Shown here piece by piece: positions 52,394-62,142 of a DNA stretch of 64,000 nt (position 1 is the stretch's first letter; each line of letters begins with the position of its first letter). The DNA comes from Bacteroidota bacterium (lineage in GTDB: Bacteria; Bacteroidota; Ignavibacteria; SZUA-365). The notes under the pieces were generated by a model. That model ran no database searches. It was not told the DNA's origin and saw nothing but the letters and a program-made list of their open reading frames with translations. The DNA lies in assembly GCA_003246455.1 (NCBI GenBank), contig QKAF01000093.1, positions 23,895 to 87,894 of the forward strand. The letters run 5' to 3'. A program made the translations under genes and the position numbers.

Positions 52394-55262
52394 ATGAAAC
52401 GCACACACCTCTACGAATCGCCGTTTGAAAATCGTCACATCGGTCCCAGTCTCGCCGAGGAGCAGGAAATGCTCCGCGTCCTGGGTGTGGAATCCATCGA
52501 CGCACTCATCGATCAGACTGTTCCGAAGGATATCCGCAGCAGCGCCGACCTCGACATTCCCGCAGGACTGGGTGAACATACCTACCTGCGCATGCTGGAA
52601 GCCAAGGCCGCCAAAAACAAGGTCTACCGTTCCTACATCGGGCTCGGCTATTACGGAACACGAACCCCGAGCGTGATCCGCCGCAACATCCTGGAGAATC
52701 CGGGCTGGTACACGTCGTACACCCCGTACCAGGCGGAGATTTCGCAGGGACGCCTCGAGGCCATCCTGAATTTCCAGACCGTGGTCAGCGACCTCACCGG
52801 CATGGAAATCGCCAACGCGTCGCTGCTCGACGAGGGCACCGCAGCGGGCGAAGCGATGATCATGGCGCACAGCCTGGTCACGCGCAGCGCCAAGCGTAAG
52901 CACAGCACGAAGTTCTTCGTCGCCGACACCTGTTTCCCGCAGACGATCGACGTGCTGATGACGCGCGCCGATTCACTCGGATTCGAGATCGTCGTCGGTG
53001 ATTACCGTACCGCCGCGCTCGACGATTCGTATTTCGGCGCGATCCTACGGCAGCGTGGAGGATTACCGCGCGTTCGTGACGGCCGCGCATGCAATCGAGG
53101 TGCAGGTCGTTTTCGCCGCCGACATCATGGCGCTCACCCAGCTCACCCCCCCGGGTGAACTCGACGCGGATATCGTCGTCGGGAACTCGCAGCGCTTCGG
53201 CGTCCCGATGGGCTTCGGCGGTCCGCACGCAGGGTACTTCGCCACCAAACAGGCCTACATCCGGCAGATGCCCGGCCGCATCATCGGCGTCTCCGTCGAC
53301 CGCCACGGAAACAAGGCTTACCGCATGACGCTGCAGACGCGCGAACAGCATATCCGTCGCGAAAAAGCCACGTCGAACATCTGCACCGCGCAGGCGCTTC
53401 TCGCCGTGATGGCGGGAATGTACGCCGTATACCACGGTCCCGACGGACTCCGTCAGATCGGTGCCAGTATTCACCGCGCAGCGACGGCGGTGGACCGCGG
53501 GCTCGCTGCGCTCGGCTTCACGCAGCTCAACACGCACTACTTCGACACGCTGAAAGTCAAGGCCGATGCAGCCGCCGTGCGCGCCGAAGCCGAAAAGGCC
53601 GGCATCAACTTCTTCTACCATGACGACGCGCATGTCGGCATCGCCCTCGACGAGACCGTCGCGGAAAATGACGTCGCCGATATCCTCGCCGTGTTCGCGG
53701 CCGTCGCCGGCAAGGACTTCGAAACCACCGATACGCTGTTCGAGGATCCCCTCACCGCGTATCCCGAGGGCCTCTCCCGCACGAGCGGATTCCTGACGCA
53801 CCCGGTGTTCAACATGAACCGCTCCGAGACGGAAATGATGCGGTACATCAAGCGACTGGAAAACCGCGACGTCTCCCTCGTGCACTCGATGATCCCGCTG
53901 GGTTCCTGCACGATGAAGCTCAACGCGGCGACGGAACTGCTGCCGATCACCTGGCCCGCATTTTCTTCGATTCACCCGTTCGTACCCGCCGACCAGGTCG
54001 TCGGGTACCGCGAAATGATCACCGAGCTCGAAGCGATGCTGAGCGAAGTGACCGGCTTCGCCGCGACGTCCCTCCAGCCGAACTCCGGTGCGCAGGGTGA
54101 ATTCACCGGCCTGATGGTCATCCGCGCGTATCAGCACGCCAACGGCCAGCCCGAGCGCGACGTCGTGCTGATTCCCTCTTCCGCGCACGGCACGAATCCC
54201 GCCAGCGCGGTGATGGCCGGCATGAAAGTCGTGATCGTCGCCTGCGACGAACGCGGCAACATTGACGTCGAAGACCTGCGCGCGAAGGCGGCGCAGCACA
54301 AGGATACGCTTTCCTCGCTCATGGTCACGTATCCGTCGACGCACGGCGTGTTCGAGGCCTCGATCAGGGAAATCTGCCAGATCGTGCATGAGAACGGCGG
54401 CCAGGTGTACATGGACGGCGCGAACCTCAACGCGCAGCTCGGACTGACCAGCCCGGGCCTTATCGGCGCCGACGTCTGCCACCTCAACCTGCACAAGACC
54501 TTCGCGATCCCGCACGGCGGCGGCGGTCCGGGTGTGGGTCCCATCTCCGTGGCCGCGCATCTCGCGCCCTTCCTTCCCTCGCATCCCGTCGTTCCAACGA
54601 GCGGCGAGCAGGGCATCCGTGCCGTCTCGGCAGCCCCATGGGGCAGCGCCAGCATCCTGCCGATTTCCTACGGCTACATGAAGATGCTCGGCGGTCCGGG
54701 ACTGACCCTGTCGACGAAGTTCGCCATCTTCAACGCCAACTATCTCAAGGCGCTGCTGGAGAAGGACTATAAGATCCTCTACACGGGAGCCAACGGCCGC
54801 GTGGCACACGAGTTCATCATCGATCTGCGTCCGTTCAAGGACGCGCACATCGAAGCGATCGACGTCGCCAAGCGCCTGATGGATTACGGCTTCCACGCGC
54901 CGACGGTGGCCTTCCCGGTCGCCGGCACGCTGATGGTCGAACCGACCGAAAGCGAGAGCAAAGCCGAACTCGACCGTTTCGCCGCGGCACTTCTGGAAAT
55001 CCGCAAGGAGATCCAGGAGATCGTCGACGGTACGCTCGACGGCACGGACAATCCGATCAAGAACGCACCGCACACCGCCGGCGAAGCGCTCAACGAAGTG
55101 TGGGAGCACCCGTACACCCGTGCCCGCGCCGTGTTCCCTCTCCCCTACGTGCGCGAGCAGAAAGTCTGGACGCCCGTCGGACGCATCGACGATTCCTACG
55201 GCGACCGCAATCTCATGTGTTCGTGTCCGCCGATCGAGGCATACGCGGAAGACAACGCGTAA
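52394..55262 (+). pseudogene. gcvP: Glycine dehydrogenase (decarboxylating) gcvP, broken by a frameshift
   Basis: The glycine cleavage P-protein decarboxylates glycine with PLP and loads the aminomethyl group onto lipoyl GcvH. The first frame runs from ATG 52394 (MKRTHLYESPFENRHIGPSL) through LGYYGTRTPSVIRRNILENPGWYT and stops matching after DDSYFGAI at 53044. The second frame resumes at [11 protein letters not shown] (53046) and continues to 55262. It includes the PLP-lysine region [16 protein letters not shown] and the C-terminal [16 protein letters not shown]. Family members have about five residues (LQYPxT-like) between FGAI and YGSV; only one base is left, consistent with a 17-nt deletion, net shift +1. 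Everything else is intact and full length, so this may be an assembly error rather than true loss. It stands alone downstream of rnc. Confidence 0.85.
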
Positions 55263-55278
55263 CGATATTTCATTTCAA

Positions 55279-55314
55279 ACGGAGGGCGGATTCTTGGATC
55301 CGCCCTCCGTTATT
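55279..55314 (+). terminator. Terminator-like palindrome after gcvP
   Basis: A 13-bp perfect stem (ACGGAGGGCGGAT / ATCCGCCCTCCGT) with a TCTTGG loop is followed by TATTATT. It belongs to the AGGGCGGAT palindrome family also at 30560 and 63680. Confidence 0.8.
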
Positions 55315-55424
55315 ATTACACCCCGTTCCGTTTGCCGGGCGGATTCGTGAATGCTCCCTACAGATCCATCAAACACCATTCACTCACCGCGCGCGCGATA
55401 TTTATCCCATTATTGTCTTTTTTC

Positions 55425-55453
55425 TTGACAATATCGTTTGCCCGGGTTATGTT
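55425..55453 (+). promoter_or_regulatory. Candidate sigma-70-like promoter for the T9SS beta-helix protein
   Basis: A perfect TTGACA at 55425-55430 lies 17 bp before TATGTT at 55448-55453. It starts a long (about 310-base) untranslated leader before the gene at 55773. Confidence 0.6.
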
Positions 55454-55544
55454 GCCGTCGACACGCGATTTTCGTTCTGACCAGCTGACGGGGTGCTACG
55501 AGAATCCGGGCCTGTTCGATATTTGTGGAAATTGTGGATCGGAC

Positions 55545-55594
55545 ATCCGCGATTCCCTTTCGTTTCATTCGAAGCGAAAGGGAATGTTTCGGAT
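55545..55594 (+). other. Structured 5' leader hairpin
   Basis: ATTCCCTTTCG (55552-55562) pairs perfectly with CGAAAGGGAAT (55575-55585). An outer ATCCG / CGGAT pair (55545-55549, 55590-55594) extends the stem. It lies in the long leader between the promoter and the tandem repeat. No T-run follows. The remainder of the 510-bp gap 55263-55772 holds the terminator, promoter and repeat described separately. Confidence 0.65.
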
Positions 55595-55635
55595 ACACCA
55601 CGGATTTTCAACCTTCACAGGAACGAGGAAATGAA

Positions 55636-55776
55636 ATGCACGGCACATCCGGCAGACCGGCACATCCGGCAGACCGGCACATCCGGCAGACCGGCACATC
55701 CGGCAGACCGGCACATCCGGCAGACCGGCACATCCGGCACATCCGGCAGACCGGCACATCCGGCAGACCGAAATGA
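55636..55776 (+). CDS. Possible leader ORF made of the tandem repeat, overlapping the T9SS gene
   Basis: A 46-residue frame starts MHGTSGRPAHPADRHIRQT and runs through the 17-bp repeats, ending in a TGA that overlaps the next gene's ATG (ATGA). GAGGA lies six bases upstream, a good ribosome site. Because the repeat is not a multiple of three, all three frames give rotations of the same peptide pattern. It could be a translated, coupling leader peptide, or it could be fortuitous; no homologue is recognised. Confidence 0.4.
   Translation: MHGTSGRPAHPADRHIRQTGTSGRPAHPADRHIRHIRQTGTSGRPK
55642..55769. repeat. 17-bp tandem repeat, seven copies plus a partial
   Basis: The unit GGCACATCCGGCAGACC occurs five times from 55642 to 55726. 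A 9-base partial copy follows (55727-55735), then two more full copies to 55769. All full copies are identical. It lies immediately before the ATG at 55773. No variable spacers are present, so it is not CRISPR. Confidence 0.95.
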
Positions 55777-58346
55777 GAACCCCGCGCGTTCACTTCGCGT
55801 CTGATTCGCGCCTTCTTCCCGCCATTCTCACCGCAATCACCCTCATCGTCACCGTCATCGCGACCGCCACTGCGCAACCCAGCTTCGATATTGGAAATTC
55901 GGAGGTCGCGGTGTGGGCGAATGGCGCATCAACAACCGTCGGCTTCACCGTTAAGAATCTGATCTTCGACGCCGACCTGAAGTCCACGCACCGCCATGCC
56001 ATCGTATCTGGCGGATCCATTCAAAATGGATACGCATGGGGCTACGAGGGTCCCTGGTCGTACGACGCCGCAGCCGGCGACATCACGGCCGTGTGGGACA
56101 CGATCGGCTGTTCGGACTACGAAATTTCCCTCGATAACGACAATCTGAAGTTCCGTCTGAACCTGATCGACGCGAACTGGGGCGCGGGGTCGACGACGAC
56201 AGTGTACCGTCTCCTGATCGAATGGGATGGGAGCGACGCTCGCATCTGGGTCCGCACACCGGGTTCGACCGGGACCTGGAGCACGACACCCACCGACGTA
56301 GTCGACGGGGGACGCTACTCCTACTGGGGACTCGTGCAAGACGCCTTCAATGGCGCGGGGTACACACGGGAGCGCACGACGTGCAACAACAAGCGCTTTC
56401 ATGTCACGGGCACCGACGACCAGCTTCCCCTGCCGTCGACCCAGGTCACGACCGCGACGCTGGACGTGAACCTCGATGTGCATGTCGACGCGTTCGTGCC
56501 TTCCGGACGGACATTGCTGATCGAGGGCTTCGACGATCCGGCAGCCTCGGACAACACCACATTACTCTTCGACAGCCAGACCGGCCTCACGGTGTATGGA
56601 TCGCTGTGGACGGTCAAGACGCAGTATACTTCCGAATATGTGTATTTCACTTCCTCCGCAGGTAGCCCGTCGCCGGGTGACTGGGACGGCATTCACGGCG
56701 ATGCACCGTCGTTCCTGTACCTGAACCGGTGTTCCGTCTTCTACGCCGCAATCGGTCTCTATATCGAGAACTGCTATTCCGTCGAAGGGAGTGCGGTCAC
56801 GGTTTCGTACTCCTCAGGTGACGGGGTCCGCATCGACGGGAGCAGCGGGTTGTTCGATGACCTCGCAAGCACGCAGAACGGACAGGACAATCTCGATGTC
56901 ACGGATTCGGATCTGTATTTCTACAACTCGTTCTTCGCTCTGAGCGGATACGGAAACGGTGTTCTGGCCGGCGACAACAGCACGGTGCTTCTCTCCGACT
57001 GCGAAAGCTATTACAACCGGCAGTGCGGGGTCGTGGCGTATACCAATGTTGATCTGACGATCGATTCCTGCGATATCTACGAGAACGGCAGCAGTCCGGA
57101 CGAGTACTGGATGGGTGTGTACGCGTATCTCAACGGCAAGCCGACGGTCATCCGGCACAGCCGCATCAGCGGGCACGACGAGGGCGTCCGCTCCGTGGGA
57201 AGCAGTATTTTCGGGTATGAGCGGCACAGCGATCCCGTGACCTGGGACAATCCCGATTCCCTCGGACGCAACTGCGTTTTCCAGAACGATTACAACCTGT
57301 ACGGCTACGAGGCGATATACGAATTCGCGAAGACGTATGACGACGGTGGTGTGCCGCATTACCAGGGAGGTGAGAATTCGATATTCGATCCCGGGACCCT
57401 GCAGGGGTCCTTCGAGCTGTCGACGGCCTGGCTGCACCGCGACTGGTGGGACGGAAATACCGTCTTCAACGTCAACAATTCCACGGTGACCACCAACGAT
57501 GCCCTCACTGCCGATTCGGCCGGGTGTGTGATCGAGGATGCGATGTTTCCGGGTGCGTCCTCCATTACCGCGAATTGGAATCCGCAGGCTGAAGCGCTGT
57601 ATCGTTCGTGGTACAAGCTCACGGCGGACTCGCTCGCGACGTTGCTCTACCGCCAGCGGTCGGCACTCTCCGCACTTGATGCGCTGACGGGCTTGGAGCG
57701 CATCTGGCGCATAGCCGATTCGGCGACGGTGGAAGCCTACTTCCAGCGGATCATCGCGAACACCACGCGGCCGGAAGTGCTGCGTCCGGCCTACCGGTAC
57801 ATCGCGGCGGCGCGGCAGCGCGCGGGGGATTACGGCGGCGCGACACAGGCGTGGCTGGCCACGGCGCAATACGCGGCATATGGCGGCACCGGGTATGTGG
57901 CCTCGCAGGCGATGGCCGCGATTGCGATGCACCTGGCTGGTTCGCGGACATCGGCGCGCGCGAGCATCGACACCCTGCTGCAGGCCTATCCGCAATCTCC
58001 CGAGGTGCGCATGGCCGATTGGATCGTGGGAAACGGCACAACACCGAAGCGCGCCGGAGCGCATGAGCGTGGCGCACCGGAAACAGGTTGGAAGCTGCAT
58101 GCGCCGTGGCCGAATCCTGCCATGGGCACGACCATGATCTCCTTCACCCTGGACGAAGCGGCGGACGTCGATGTCGTGATGTACGACATTCTCGGACGCA
58201 TGGTACGGCGGCTTGCCGCGGGTTCCTCCCCGGCCGGGACGACCAACATTGCTCTGAATACGGCGGATCTGCCCACGGGTCTGTACTTGTTGCGCATGAC
58301 GACGGCCGGTATGACGAAAATGCGCACGCTGCGCATCGTCCGCTGA
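55773..58346 (+). CDS. Secreted beta-helix protein with T9SS sorting domain
   Basis: This 857-residue protein starts MRTPRVHFASDSRLLPAIL with a signal segment ending near ATATAQ. Residues ~40-240 are a beta domain. Residues ~240-560 show parallel beta-helix (pectate-lyase-like) turns: YLNRCSVFYAAIGLYIENC, DGVRIDGSSGLFDDL, LLSDCESYYNRQCGVVAYT and LTIDSCDIYENG. A TPR-like helical segment lies at ~680-760 (YRYIAAARQRAGDYGGATQAWLATAQY). The C-terminal ~85 residues are a T9SS domain (WPNPAMGTTMISF, VDVVMYDILGRMVRRLA). No catalytic residues of a lyase are evident. The likely role is a surface-exposed adhesin or glycan-binding protein. The ATG overlaps the leader ORF stop. Confidence 0.85.
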   Translation: MRTPRVHFASDSRLLPAILTAITLIVTVIATATAQPSFDIGNSEVAVWANGASTTVGFTVKNLIFDADLKSTHRHAIVSGGSIQNGYAWGYEGPWSYDAAAGDITAVWDTIGCSDYEISLDNDNLKFRLNLIDANWGAGSTTTVYRLLIEWDGSDARIWVRTPGSTGTWSTTPTDVVDGGRYSYWGLVQDAFNGAGYTRERTTCNNKRFHVTGTDDQLPLPSTQVTTATLDVNLDVHVDAFVPSGRTLLIEGFDDPAASDNTTLLFDSQTGLTVYGSLWTVKTQYTSEYVYFTSSAGSPSPGDWDGIHGDAPSFLYLNRCSVFYAAIGLYIENCYSVEGSAVTVSYSSGDGVRIDGSSGLFDDLASTQNGQDNLDVTDSDLYFYNSFFALSGYGNGVLAGDNSTVLLSDCESYYNRQCGVVAYTNVDLTIDSCDIYENGSSPDEYWMGVYAYLNGKPTVIRHSRISGHDEGVRSVGSSIFGYERHSDPVTWDNPDSLGRNCVFQNDYNLYGYEAIYEFAKTYDDGGVPHYQGGENSIFDPGTLQGSFELSTAWLHRDWWDGNTVFNVNNSTVTTNDALTADSAGCVIEDAMFPGASSITANWNPQAEALYRSWYKLTADSLATLLYRQRSALSALDALTGLERIWRIADSATVEAYFQRIIANTTRPEVLRPAYRYIAAARQRAGDYGGATQAWLATAQYAAYGGTGYVASQAMAAIAMHLAGSRTSARASIDTLLQAYPQSPEVRMADWIVGNGTTPKRAGAHERGAPETGWKLHAPWPNPAMGTTMISFTLDEAADVDVVMYDILGRMVRRLAAGSSPAGTTNIALNTADLPTGLYLLRMTTAGMTKMRTLRIVR

Positions 58347-58367
58347 CCGCGTCCATCCGAGCATTGT

Positions 58368-58409
58368 CCGACCGTCCCGCATACCCCACGGCGCATGCGG
58401 GACGGTCGG
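58368..58409 (+). other. Long perfect hairpin after the T9SS beta-helix gene
   Basis: A 15-bp stem (CCGACCGTCCCGCAT / ATGCGGGACGGTCGG) with a 12-base loop begins 22 bp after the stop. Only GATTTC follows, so it is a weak terminator or mRNA 3' stabiliser. Confidence 0.7.
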
Positions 58410-58452
58410 GGATTTCTCCACGACTTCCGTCACCAATCCCATTAGGCATGCC

Positions 58453-59391
58453 ATGAGACGAATGAAGATACACGTGGTCGGCTTGATCGCGCTCCTCGGC
58501 GTACCGTTGTTGAATGCGACCGCGGTGCCCCAGGCGGTGGAGACCACGGCGCAGCCGGCTGTGCAACCGGCGCAGATTGCGGTGCAGACCGCGGCGCAGC
58601 CGGTCCTTCTGACTCTGACGAAAGGCAAGGTCACGGCGGTTCTCGATACGTTCAGCGGACGGTTCGGCGCGGCGAGCGCCGACGGCAAGACGATGCTGTT
58701 CGCATCGGGGATGTCACTGACATCGCATCTGAGCGTCCTGATCGACGGCACGATCTGGACGAACTACGGCAAGTCGCAGATGTCCGCGCCATATCCGCAG
58801 CGAAACCTGGGGGGAGGCAGGACGGAGATACTCACCGACCGGCTGCGCTACACCTGGGACGTGCGCGGCCGCGCCGGCACGGTAGGCATTTCCCTCGAAC
58901 TCGAACCGGTATCGGATTCGCTCTACGAGGAGGTGCGCATTCACCTGATCGTGGAAAACCTCGGGACTCGTGCGGTCGATGCCGGACTGACGGTCATGGA
59001 AGACATCAACGCCGACGGTGACGATAATATCCTGCTGCGCGATATCAGCACCATCTGGACACATGAAACCGCCCTGACCGGGCGCGGCATCCCCGAGCGG
59101 CTTGTACTGCAGTCGGGAGCATACGCGCCCGATTCCGCCCACTGCCGTGTTCGCGGCACGGCGCTCACCGACCCCGACATCCTCACGATCGGAAGCTGGT
59201 TCTATCACAGCGGGCTCGGAACGGCGGTGTACGGCTACACCGCCTCGTCGATGCCGATCGGCGACGCGGCGGTGCTGCTGCAATGGAACAGCGGCGCGCT
59301 GGCGCCGGGAGCACGCCGGGAGGAAGTCACAGCGATCGGCTTCACCGCGCCCCGGAAGGCAGCGGCGGCAGCACCTTCGCCCGCGAACTGA
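58453..59391 (+). CDS. Exported protein of unknown function, probable N-terminal part of a frame-broken IgGFc-like protein
   Basis: This 312-residue frame has a signal peptide (MRRMKIHVVGLIALLGVPLLNATA) and a repetitive Gln/Ala/Val linker (VETTAQPAVQPAQIAVQTAAQP). A beta-rich domain follows (KVTAVLDTFSGRFGAA, YEEVRIHLIVENLGTRAVDAG, VYGYTASSMPIGDAAVLLQW). It ends in the low-complexity RKAAAAAPSPAN. Adding one G near 59350 (AAGGCAGC to AAGGGCAGC) would continue as PRKGSGGSTFARELIIPM, in frame with the next ORF. So the two frames are probably one ~776-residue secreted protein. If the stop is real this is a separate short secreted protein. Confidence 0.65.
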   Translation: MRRMKIHVVGLIALLGVPLLNATAVPQAVETTAQPAVQPAQIAVQTAAQPVLLTLTKGKVTAVLDTFSGRFGAASADGKTMLFASGMSLTSHLSVLIDGTIWTNYGKSQMSAPYPQRNLGGGRTEILTDRLRYTWDVRGRAGTVGISLELEPVSDSLYEEVRIHLIVENLGTRAVDAGLTVMEDINADGDDNILLRDISTIWTHETALTGRGIPERLVLQSGAYAPDSAHCRVRGTALTDPDILTIGSWFYHSGLGTAVYGYTASSMPIGDAAVLLQWNSGALAPGARREEVTAIGFTAPRKAAAAAPSPAN

Positions 59392-59400
59392 TCATTCCGA

Positions 59401-60782
59401 TGCTGACCGATGCAGCGTACCTGTCGATCGTCAGCGACAGCACGGCAAGGGTGCGTGTCTCCGCGCCGTATATCGACGCGTCGTATGAAGCGGCCGGAAC
59501 GCGGGACGGATCCTGGGACACCACCGGAATCGTGACGCCCGGCCGCCCGTTTTCCCTGACGCTGTTCCTGAGCCCACTGTCCTGGAAGACAATGGATTCC
59601 GTGCGCTACAACCGTCGATGGTTTGTCACGGTCACTGCGGATGCCGAGGTTTCCGCGATCGTTCGCACACTGGGTCCGGAACTGAACTTCGATGCGTCGG
59701 TGGTCTGGCCCGCCGCCGAATGGGATACGGAATACCTCTACCATGGCTCGCTGGGGTATTCATTGCTCCGAGTCCAAACCGGCGATGCTGGCGCGGTGGT
59801 GCAATTCGATCATTCCGTCGAGCTGTTCATGCTTTTCAACCCGAATTATCCCTATCCAATACCCGTCGGGACGATCCAGGTCCAACTGCCCCCGGATGGC
59901 GCGGTGCGATTCGACATGGGTTATGACGCGTATGGGTTTTACAATTTCAGTCACTGGAACCCCGTCAACGGCACCGAACGTGACAGTACCGTCGACGGCG
60001 CCGGCGACCTCATCCGGAGCGACCAGCCGTTCATGCTACTTCACTACAACTTTGGTAAAATCTACCCCAGCATGCCTTTCGGGCCCCGTTATGATCCGTA
60101 TTATGAACCGCAATGTCTCATCCAGCCCTCCCGCCGGCAGATGGGCACGGAATACGTCTTCGTGCCCTTCCGGAAGCCCGGAGCGCGGACGCAGGACGAT
60201 TTCGTGCGCATCATCGCAGAGGAAGACGACACCGACATCTCCCTCTTCGAGGGAACACCGGCACTTCACCTCAAACGCGCGGAGCATGTCGATACGCTGA
60301 TCGACCGGGCCACGGTGATCCGCGCCACCAGACCTGTCGCCGTCTATCAACATCATCTGACCTGGATGTTCCTCGAAACGGACACCACGTATTACGGCGG
60401 CGCGTTGCCCCTGCTCCCGCACGGATTGTGGGGAAAACGCTACTATCCGGTTGACGATGACGGGAGCCATATTCCACCATTCAACCCTGACTATTTTTCG
60501 AAGGGCTATAACGCGTTTCGATACTATGCGCACTACTACATCCTGATCACCAAGGCAGCGAAGCGGGACGGCATCTTCATCGACGATGTGCCCGTTGATG
60601 CTTCCCGCTTCACCGTGTTCGGCGACTGGGCGTATGCGTACGTGGACGTCCCGGCGGGATTTCATGTCGTCCGGAGCGACCATTCCTTCCTGACCATCTC
60701 CTGCGGAGGAATGGATGGGTCTCCGCAGCGGACACGGTACTATGGGGGTTGCGGCATCTCGTACATTCCGCCGTTCCGGTAA
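59401..60782 (+). CDS. IgGFc-binding-like domain protein, probable C-terminal part after a frameshift
   Basis: From an ATG at 59401 this frame gives 460 residues; a longer reading from 59283 starts with out-of-frame sequence. It lacks a signal peptide although the content is typical of secreted proteins. Blocks resembling the IgGFc-binding N-terminal domain are AAYLSIVSDSTARVRVSAPY, RIIAEEDDTDISLFEGT, IRATRPVAVYQHHLTWM, PHGLWGKRYYPVDDDG and FHVVRSDHSFLTISCGG. The domain binds proteins at eukaryotic surfaces; in bacteria the role is unknown. The missing signal and the neighbouring signal-bearing frame support a one-base frameshift. No T9SS domain follows. Confidence 0.65.
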
Positions 60783-60799
60783 GGGTTCGTTGCTGAAGC

Positions 60800-60838
60800 T
60801 CCGCGCTGTAACCGGCCGCGTGTTCAGCGCGGAGTTTC
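60800..60838 (+). terminator. Weak terminator hairpin
   Basis: CTCCGCGCTG / CAGCGCGGAG forms a 10-bp stem with a 16-base loop and TTT after it, 17 bp past the IgGFc-like gene. Confidence 0.55.
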
Positions 60839-60865
60839 CTGCCCGTCTCTCCCCATCTCTCTCCG

Positions 60866-60884
60866 CTCGCCACGGCGAGTCTTC
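60866..60884. repeat. Short dispersed repeat (copy 1)
   Basis: CTCGCCACGGCGAGTCTTC recurs identically at 63733-63751. It contains the palindrome CTCGCC-AC-GGCGAG. It lies in a 242-bp gap with no gene (60783-61024). Confidence 0.7.
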
Positions 60885-61024
60885 AATCTGAAGGCTCCTC
60901 CCCCTGACCCGAAGAGGACGAGCTCTCGACAGCGAGTCTCCGACCTGAAGATTCGTTCCTCCGACGGGTCCGTTTTTCCATTTTCCATCCCAACGTATTA
61001 CATTTCAGCATCCGTCTATCCTTT

Positions 61025-61525
61025 ATGAGACCCGCCATGCGTAATGCACCTCTGTTCCTGTTCGTTCTTCTGGTTCTGTCCTGTTCATCGACTCCAACGC
61101 GCCCCGTATTTTCCGATTTCATGGAGATCCGCGAGATCAAGGACGACGATCCGCTCGCCGCGAAATTCAGCACGAAAGACGGCGCAGAATACCGGCTCGG
61201 CGACCCGATCGTGTCGGGCAAGACCGTCAGCCGATTTCAGGTCAAGCGCATGAGTGACGATCAGTTCGATCTGCATGTGACGCTCACCGGCGCGGACAAC
61301 TCACGCTGGCGCCGTTTCTCGCGCAGCAAGGGGCGACAGGCGGCGCTGGTTATCGACGGAAGCATCGCCACGATCTTCAAAGTGATGGATCCCGGACAGG
61401 CGGAGGAAAACGAAGTGCTCGTGGTGCGCATCCCGAGCGCCGCGCAGACCGAAGAGGACGCCGAAAAACTTGATACCTATCTGGAGAGTAACCGCACCAC
61501 CAAGCGCAAGAAGACGGAGGAATAG
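61025..61525 (+). CDS. Putative lipoprotein with SecD-P1-like domain
   Basis: This 166-residue protein has a short signal with lipobox VLSC-SS near residue 20 (starts at 61025 or 61037). The mature region has DFMEIREIKDDDPLAA, EYRLGDPIVSGKTVSRF and ALVIDGSIATIFKVMDP, resembling the SecD P1 periplasmic fold ('LVIDG..' strand). It ends in a charged tail. Function is unknown. Its stop overlaps the next GTG start by one base (TAGTG), so the two genes are coupled. Confidence 0.65.
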   Translation: MRPAMRNAPLFLFVLLVLSCSSTPTRPVFSDFMEIREIKDDDPLAAKFSTKDGAEYRLGDPIVSGKTVSRFQVKRMSDDQFDLHVTLTGADNSRWRRFSRSKGRQAALVIDGSIATIFKVMDPGQAEENEVLVVRIPSAAQTEEDAEKLDTYLESNRTTKRKKTEE

Positions 61526-62136
61526 TGGGGACGGGCACGCGCATCACGCTGTGGAGTATTCTGCTGTTCGTAGTGATCTTCTCCGTCTGGCATTTCTGGC
61601 CCGAGCCGACAATCGAGCGCGGGGCCGGTGTGCTCTGTCCGGGTGTCCCCCAGCAGTCCCCGCCCTCCCGCACGACGCCCTGGCTCCACGACGACTTCAT
61701 GATCACGGCTCTCGCGGACTACGACATCAGCGCGGTCGTGCTCTCGAGGGAAAATTACAGCAGCGGACGTGAATCCGATCTCTCCCCGGTGGACCTGGCA
61801 CTGGGCTGGGGCCGCATGTCCGATTCCTTCATCTACGAGAAACTGGATATCTCGCAGGGACATCGCTGGTACAAGTGGAAGCCGAAAGGACTCGAGCCCA
61901 TCCACCGGCGGGAGATCGAACGCAGCAGCGCGAACGTGCACATTCTCCCCGCAAACGACCAGGTGCGCGACGCGCTCGATGACGTCCACCGCGGGAGCGT
62001 GGTGCATATGCAGGGCTATCTCGTGAAAGCCACGATGACCGACGGCTGGCACTGGGTCAGCTCAACCACCCGCGACGATACCGGCGACGGCGCCTGCGAA
62101 GTATTCTGGGTCGAGGCGCTCACCGTGGAAAACTGA
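61525..62136 (+). CDS. Membrane-anchored protein of unknown function
   Basis: This 203-residue protein starts at a GTG overlapping the upstream stop. It has one N-terminal transmembrane helix (LWSILLFVVIFSVWHFWP), then an extracytoplasmic domain with blocks DDFMITALADYDISAVVLSR, PVDLALGWGRMSDSF, HRWYKWKP, IERSSANVHILPANDQVRDAL, GSVVHMQGYLVKAT and GACEVFWVEAL. I believe this W-rich pattern recurs in uncharacterised membrane-anchored proteins of other bacteria, but cannot name a family. It lies between a lipoprotein and a GIDE-domain gene, suggesting a three-gene unit. Confidence 0.65.
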   Translation: MGTGTRITLWSILLFVVIFSVWHFWPEPTIERGAGVLCPGVPQQSPPSRTTPWLHDDFMITALADYDISAVVLSRENYSSGRESDLSPVDLALGWGRMSDSFIYEKLDISQGHRWYKWKPKGLEPIHRREIERSSANVHILPANDQVRDALDDVHRGSVVHMQGYLVKATMTDGWHWVSSTTRDDTGDGACEVFWVEALTVEN

Positions 62137-62142
62137 GGAACA

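Noticed and set aside
52878..55109. 743-codon antisense frame across gcvP
   Set aside because: Shadow of the GcvP second frame; no motifs.
55642..55769. CRISPR array
   Set aside because: 17-bp units with no unique spacers; a simple tandem repeat.
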